The position numbers were made by a program, and so were the translations under genes. A stretch of 64,000 nucleotides of DNA from the NCBI GenBank assembly GCA_036924285.1, contig JAYKYS010000004.1:12618001-12682000 (forward strand). Reading direction: 5' to 3'. This document shows, one piece after another, positions 59,004 to 64,000 of this stretch. Source of the stretch: Asterella californica (Eukaryota; Streptophyta; Marchantiopsida; Marchantiales; Aytoniaceae). Below the pieces are notes generated by a model. That model made no database searches, was not told where the DNA came from, and worked only from the letters and a program-made list of their open reading frames with translations. The number at the start of each line of letters is the position of its first letter. Position 1 is the stretch's first letter.

Positions 59004-62000
59004 TTGGGATTGACGTCATGTGGATCAGTATGTTATAGGAAGGTTGAGAATCTGAAGAGGTTTGAGAGGCAACATGTGAAGTATGTACAGCAGTCTTTGT
59101 GGGATAATGGAGAGTTAGCAAGAGATGAATACGTATCTGGAGTGTTTGAAGAGCAGTATTTGGTAGATACTATAGGGGAGTTGAAATCGATAGTAGAAAG
59201 TTCTATAGATGATGTAGATAGAGTGGTGAGAGTGAGCTCCAAGGAGCTTTATGATGTAATTGATAAGTTTATAGATCGGCAAGAGGTGTATGTGGAGACC
59301 AAGTACAAGTCAGTGGCAAAGAAAGTCAAACCAGTGGCTTTGCCTTTACCACTCGATTACAATCAGAAGATGGAGCAAGCTGCACGAGAACCGACGCTTA
59401 GAGGACCGAGAAGAATTGGGCACCAGTTTACAGAAACAACACTGAAGGACCTGAGGATTGGAGGTGATGGATTTCTTACCGAGCAAGAGAAGAAGAGCTT
59501 CAGGGAGATGCTATCTAGACATGGTAAGGCGTTTGCGTTTGAGTCACATGAAGTAGGATGTGTAGATCCAAGTGTAGTTGCACCTATGGTAATCTTTAAT
59601 ATACCGCATGTGCCTTGGAATCTACGTCCTATCCCTGTACCTAGAGCTCATCTACCAAAGTTGATAGACTTGCTCAATGAGAGGATTAGGATGGGTATCT
59701 TGGAACCATCTATAGCTCCCTACTCTAGCAGATGGTTTACTGTTCCGAAGAAGAGTGGAGCTTTGAGATTCATTCAAGATATGCAGCCAGTTAACAAGGT
59801 GACTATCAGGAATATGGGTATAGGACCTATTGTAGACGAGTTTGCAGAGGCTTTTGCTGGTCGTGCTATCTATTCAATGGGAGACTTATATTCAGGTTAC
59901 GATCAGTTTCAGTTATCCTCTGAGAGTAGAGACTTGACTACAATGAGGACACCTTTGGGGTTACTAAGGATGTGCACCTTGCCACAAGGTGCTACCAATT
60001 CTGTAGCACATAAGATGAATGGCATGAATAAAGTTTTGAGGGATTTCATTCCTGAAAAAACTATGCCATTCCTTGATGATGTGCCGATCAAAAGGTGTGC
60101 TGAGGAGGAGAAGAATGAGGTAATGGATCAGAGGGGGTGCCGTAAGTTTGTTGCAGATCACATAGCCGACTGTGATAAGATATTGAGTCGACTCGAGGAG
60201 GTTCATTTGACTTTATCATGAGCAAAGTCTGTATTTGGAGAACATGAGGTGTTAATAGTGGGACATCTGTGTGGATCTTATGGTCGGAAACCTTGTCCAA
60301 ACAAGGTTGATGCCATCCGAAGGATGAAGGAGACATGTGGATCGGTTACTGAGGTGAGAAGGTTTCTAGGTGCATGTGTGTTTTATCATATATGGATTCC
60401 ACACTTTGCACATGTAGCAGATCCGTTGTACAAGTTGCTGAGGAAGGGGCAGAGATTTCAGTGGCAAGAGGAGCAAAGCGAGTCTATGAAGAAGTTGAAG
60501 GATCTGTTGTCTTCACCACCAACTCTACGGAAGGTAACATATGAGTTGGGCAGACCTGTTATCCTTACTGTTGATACTAGTCCTATTGGCATTGGGTGGG
60601 CTATAGGACAAGATGATAAGGATGGAAATAGATATGTGGTGCATTTTGGTGCTAAGGTCTTAAGTTCACGGCAGAGAGACTACCCTCAGGTCAAGAGAGA
60701 GCTATGGGGAGTAGTTACTGCGATGAAGAGTGATAAGGAATACTTGATAGGAGCACATGTGGTTGTGGAGATAGATTGCTTACCTCTCTTGGGAATGATC
60801 ACTAGCTGTACAACTCCAGATATTGCTATGTTGAGGTGGATAGCATATATCAAGTCCTTGAACCCAGAGTTTAGACATATTGCAGGAAAAGACAATCCTG
60901 TGGCAGATATGTTATCAAGGGCTAGGTATTACGATGAGAAAGAAATGATAGATGATCAGGAGGATGTGGGAACAGAGTTCTATTCTAGTGCTCTTGCTAG
61001 AAGAGATAGAAGCTGTTTTGCAGCCTCGTTGGAGTTTTTTGAGGAAACTATGTATGATGGCGAGTGGTTGGATCTTGGACGCTATTTGAGTTCACTGGAA
61101 AGGCAAGAAGGCTGGTCTGATGCAGATTTCAAGAGGATCCGTAGAATAGCATATGGTTACTTTTTACATGGAGGACATCTATGGAAGCGCCCTAAGCTAC
61201 AAGGAGGTATACCGCAACGGGTGGTATGTGACTTGGGATTGCAGCAGCAGCTGATCAAGGAGTTTCATGAGAGTCTATGGGCCGGTCATAGAGGAGTTTG
61301 GGCAACATTTGCCAAGATGAAGGAGAGGTATTGGTGGAAGGGTATGTATAAGGATGTAGTACAGTTTGTTTCATCCTGTATACCCTGCCAGATGTATTCC
61401 AACGTACGTCATCGTGATGGATTGCATCCTACTTATCCTTTAGCCATTCATTACAAATGGGTAGTTGATCTGGTAACTATGCCATTTGGACTTGGACAAA
61501 TGAGGTATCTAGTCTTGGCTAGAGAAGATCTATCTAACCAAGTCGAAGGTCGTGCCCTGAGGACGAAGACCACTGCTAGTGTCTGCCGCTTTCTACTTGA
61601 AGATGTTATTTGTAGGTATGGGTGTGTGGGAAAGATCACTGCAGATAGGGGTGAGCTGGATTCACAAGAAGCTGTTGAGTTCTTCAAGCGATTGGGAATC
61701 AAGCTGGCATTAACCACTGCTTACAATCCTGAAGGGAATGACAAGAGCGAACGAGGTCATCCGCCAATCATCAAAGCTTTGGTAAAAGCTTGCAAGGGTA
61801 AGATCCGTGAATGGCCTAGACTGCTACCATTTGCTTTATGGGCAGATCGTACAACTCATAGTACCGTTACAGATTACATGCCAGCAGAGTTGATACTAGG
61901 ACAAAAACCTGTGATGCCGATTGAGGAGGTTGTGCCTACTTGGAATGTTTTGCCATGGGAAGATGGTAGAAGTACAGAGGATCTTCTTGCATTAAGGATC

Positions 62001-62414
62001 CAGCAGTTAGAACGGAGACCTGAGGATGTTGCCAAAGCTGTGGAAAGGTTGAAGACTGCTAGAGAGAGAAACAAAGGCAGATTTGATAGAACGCATAGAT
62101 TACGACCCAAACCAGTTAAGGAAGGTGATTGGGTGTTAGTCTATGATAGTAGTCTTGATAATCAGCATAGCGCTATCAGAAAGTTTTCCAAGAGATGGTT
62201 CGGACCTTATGTGGTGTTAGAAGTTTATGATAATGTCACATACTCTTTGAGAGAGTTAGATGGTGCAGTGCTCAAGATACCAGTCGCAAGGAAGAGAATA
62301 AAGCTCTTTAGAAGGAGAGGGGAGGACCAGAACATTGCAGAGCTTACTGAGGATGAAGTTGAAGACTCAATGCAGGTTGAAGATGAGTTTGAAGTCGAAG
62401 CTGAAGAGTCTTGA
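59004..62414 (+). pseudogene. B2 pol: RT, RNase H, integrase with a single stop
   Basis: One frame, offset from gag-pro, broken only by TGA at 60219-60221, where relatives have Gly (LSGAKS). RT has SRWFTVPKK, GDLYSGYDQF and catalytic FLDD near 60071. RNase H has LTVDTSP near 60568, VKREL, and EIDCLP where relatives have ETDCLP. The integrase has an HHCC finger (FHESLWAGH, CIPC), VVDLV, TADRG and KSERG, then RRWFGPYVV-like GPY/F sequence (here KRWFGPYVV) and an acidic tail ending at 62414. Length and domain order match B1 and C1. The acidic tail shows what C1 has lost. Confidence 0.9.
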
Positions 62415-62447
62415 TCTGGATGGCACATACCGGAGGATGTGCAGGTT

Positions 62448-62460
62448 CAGAGGGGGTGGA
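62448..62460 (+). promoter_or_regulatory. B2 polypurine tract
   Basis: CAGAGGGGGTGGA immediately before TGTCGCGC, identical to the B1 tract. Confidence 0.8.
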
Positions 62461-62736
62461 TGTCGCGCTACTTGGCGGCTACATGTTATATTTCTACTCC
62501 GACGCTTGAGTTTAGTAGTTCTAGAAGTTAGCTTATATTACTTCTAGTCGTTTATGTATATGTTTGACACCTTTGCATACGGTGTTAACACTATTTTGAG
62601 TCTTAGTAGGTTGATTACCATGTTGATAGGGCTTAAGCTCATGGGTTGTATTTGCGTGTCGCCCATGCACGCTTTCTAGCTGATTTAAGTTATTTTTCGG
62701 GGCTGCGTGTCGTTTTAAGTAATTTAAGTTTTACGC
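62461..62736 (+). repeat. B2 3' LTR, truncated by element D
   Basis: It matches the first 276 bases of the B2 5' LTR and stops at ACGC, immediately followed by a new LTR-type start TGTCGTG. Confidence 0.8.
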
Positions 62737-63340
62737 TGTCGTGATGTGAATTATTCCACATAGTGAATAATTCACCTCTCAGTTAGAAGTTAGTCTCTCC
62801 GAGTGAAGCTAAGACCTCAGAGAAGTCGATTCTGGAGGAAGTGTCCATTCGAAAATCTGAAAACACCACGGCGTAGGTCTCGTCGCGCTGATCACCGTGG
62901 TATGTTCAAAAGTTACAAACGGAGTTGCAGGCGAAAAGTTACTTGGAGTTCTTCTGCAAGATTTCTGATACCGGGAAATTTACCATAAATCAGAGTGAGT
63001 TCTAAAAATACTTTTTAGATTTTTCTCATGTAGATTGTAGTATGTAGTATTTGATTAAAATTCGAAATGTACAAAAAGAGCATGTCTAGAGAAAGTTATG
63101 GCACTTCGTGTTAGCAAAGGAAAGACGAAATACCGCAGCTTTCTAGCATATTAGCTTAGAAACTGGTCTTCAAAACCAGTTGTGAGATCAGCTTCCGTGG
63201 TGTAGCTGAGAAACTTGTAGGGAGGAGGTCTTCGGATCAAATCCCTTCAGACTCACAACCGGCTTGGAGTAGGCTGGCCCCTTCGGGGGAATATGAGGGG
63301 CACCAAGTTGCCTAGGGGCGGGACACTAGATGTCCCTTAG
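62737..63340 (+). mobile_element. Element D: LTR-like stretch with tRNA-like fold
   Basis: It starts TGTCGTGATG. A tRNA-like fold occupies 63176-63262: CCAGTTGTGAG pairs with CTCACAACCGG (one mismatch), the D arm is CAGCT/AGCTG, and box B is GGATCAAATCC. A CCCC-TTCG-GGGG hairpin follows near 63279-63291, then CCTAGGGGCGGGACA with hairpin GGGACA/TGTCCC (63320-63336). The module order is the same as in family C LTRs although little sequence is shared. It ends abruptly at the integrase frame. Confidence 0.6.
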
Positions 63341-64000
63341 ATCGAGTGTTGAGTCGTTTTGGAGCACCAGCTGAAGTGCTGACGGACCAAGGTACAGAGT
63401 TCCTTGGTGAGTTTCAGATCTTGTGTGATCAGGCGCTGATTGATCATCGAACTACATCTCGAGATCATCCTGAGGCGGATGGTTTGGCGGAGAGGGTAGT
63501 TCAGACGGTGAAGAGAGGATTGCGTAAGTATGGCTTGTAGAAAGGTCACTTGGGAGACTGGGATGTGCAGTTACCATGGTTGGTTATGGGCTACCGTTTT
63601 AGTCGACAAGCGTCTTTGGCTTCCTTCTCACCGTATTTTCTATTATACGGTCGAGATCCAGATCTACCTTCGGCCATTCGTCGTGATTCTGCTGAGGTGC
63701 TGAACCTTGATGACCCGGATATGTGGGTGAGAGCATGTTCTCAACGAGCAGAGACATTTCGGAGAGTTATGCCCATGGCTTTTGAGAATCTAGCGATTGC
63801 TCAGCATAGAGACATGTTGCGATATGCAACTATCCGAGGAGGAGGTTATCGGCCATCGATTCACAGATTTCATCCTGACGATTATATCTATCTGCAGCAG
63901 ACTGCACCGACGACGTTGGATGTGACCGCATGACGCACTATTTTACGAGTGCGTGAGGTGTTACCTTCTGGAGTACTCATGTTAGAGGGCCGTGATGGTG
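63341..64000 (+). pseudogene. Integrase core and C-terminal fragment of a Ty3/gypsy-type element
   Basis: The frame opens in the integrase core (LSRFGAPAEV, LTDQGTEF with the second catalytic Asp, then ADGLAERVVQTVKRGLR with the catalytic Glu). The first catalytic Asp and everything before it are missing. TAG at 63538-63540 and TGA at 63931-63933 interrupt it, yet the frame stays recognisable to the window edge (LRVREVLPSGVLMLEGRDG). FSPYFLLYGRDPDLP is typical of the integrase C-terminal region. It is not of the B/C lineage, whose core reads TADRG and KSERG. Confidence 0.8.

Larger units (their letters stand above)
55221..62736 (+). mobile_element. Element B2: family B-type element, 3' LTR cut by element D
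   Basis: 5' LTR from 55221 to about 56500, primer site 56512, gag-pro 56578-58950, pol 59004-62414, polypurine tract 62448-62460, and 3' LTR from 62461 up to 62736. The 276 remaining bases of the 3' LTR match 55221-55496 with few differences. The insertion is inside C2. Confidence 0.85.

Noticed and set aside
63161..63181. Anticodon-arm-like hairpin ACTGGT-CTTCAAA-ACCAGT with a UCA triplet, reminiscent of selenocysteine tRNA
   Set aside because: No matching acceptor, long variable arm or T arm can be built around it, and it overlaps the terminal stem of the tRNA-like fold. Land plants are not known to use selenocysteine tRNA.

Overview
The window looks like nuclear DNA of a land plant in a transposon-rich tract. 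The host marker is a four-exon gene on the minus strand (45901-42488) encoding a BTB/TPR protein of the ETO1/EOL family (regulators of ethylene biosynthesis), a plant-type family. I cannot name the species; nothing in the window decides between bryophyte, lycophyte and other lineages. I saw no bacterial operons, CRISPR arrays or rRNA genes.

Layout, with my own labels for the element families. 1-5384: family A, an old Ty3/gypsy-type element on the minus strand (gag with three zinc knuckles, a tRNA-Asp-like primer site, an LTR of about 1.4 kb, then the end of a coiled-coil ORF). 5385-16564: element B1, a complete but mutated plus-strand Ty3-type element whose 5' LTR carries a solo LTR of another family. 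16565-17916: more of the family A coiled-coil ORF. 17917-32979: element C1, with very large composite LTRs, a nearly intact gag-pro/pol, and a duplicated copy of its own left flank in front of the 3' LTR. 32980-34390: right flank, family A-like. 34475-35418: a decayed inverted family C LTR. 35419-42380: AT-rich intergenic DNA with no gene recognised. 42389-45901: the ETO1/EOL-like gene and a strong palindrome just past its stop codon. 45902-49600: upstream and intergenic DNA. 49640-50015: a decayed B/C-type gag on the minus strand. 50562-55220: element C2, cut by element B2 (55221-62736), which is cut in turn by element D (62737 to the window end; an LTR-like stretch joined to an integrase fragment).

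Elements B and C share one gene plan: gag and an aspartic protease with a DHGS active site in one frame, then RT (FLDD), RNase H and an HHCC/DDE integrase with a GPY/F-like tail in another frame. A small stem-loop with a conserved loop lies between the two reading frames. The family C LTRs contain a tRNA-like fold with an unusually long terminal stem, a hairpin, and a domain closed by a 17-bp helix. A diverged LTR copy in the same window keeps that helix through compensating base changes. This is the least expected signal in the window.

The nesting gives a partial history. Family A is oldest. B1 and C1 landed in it. A family C solo LTR entered the C1 LTR with a 4-bp target duplication. A tandem duplication plus LTR-LTR recombination then gave the present C1 layout. 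B2 entered C2, and D entered B2.
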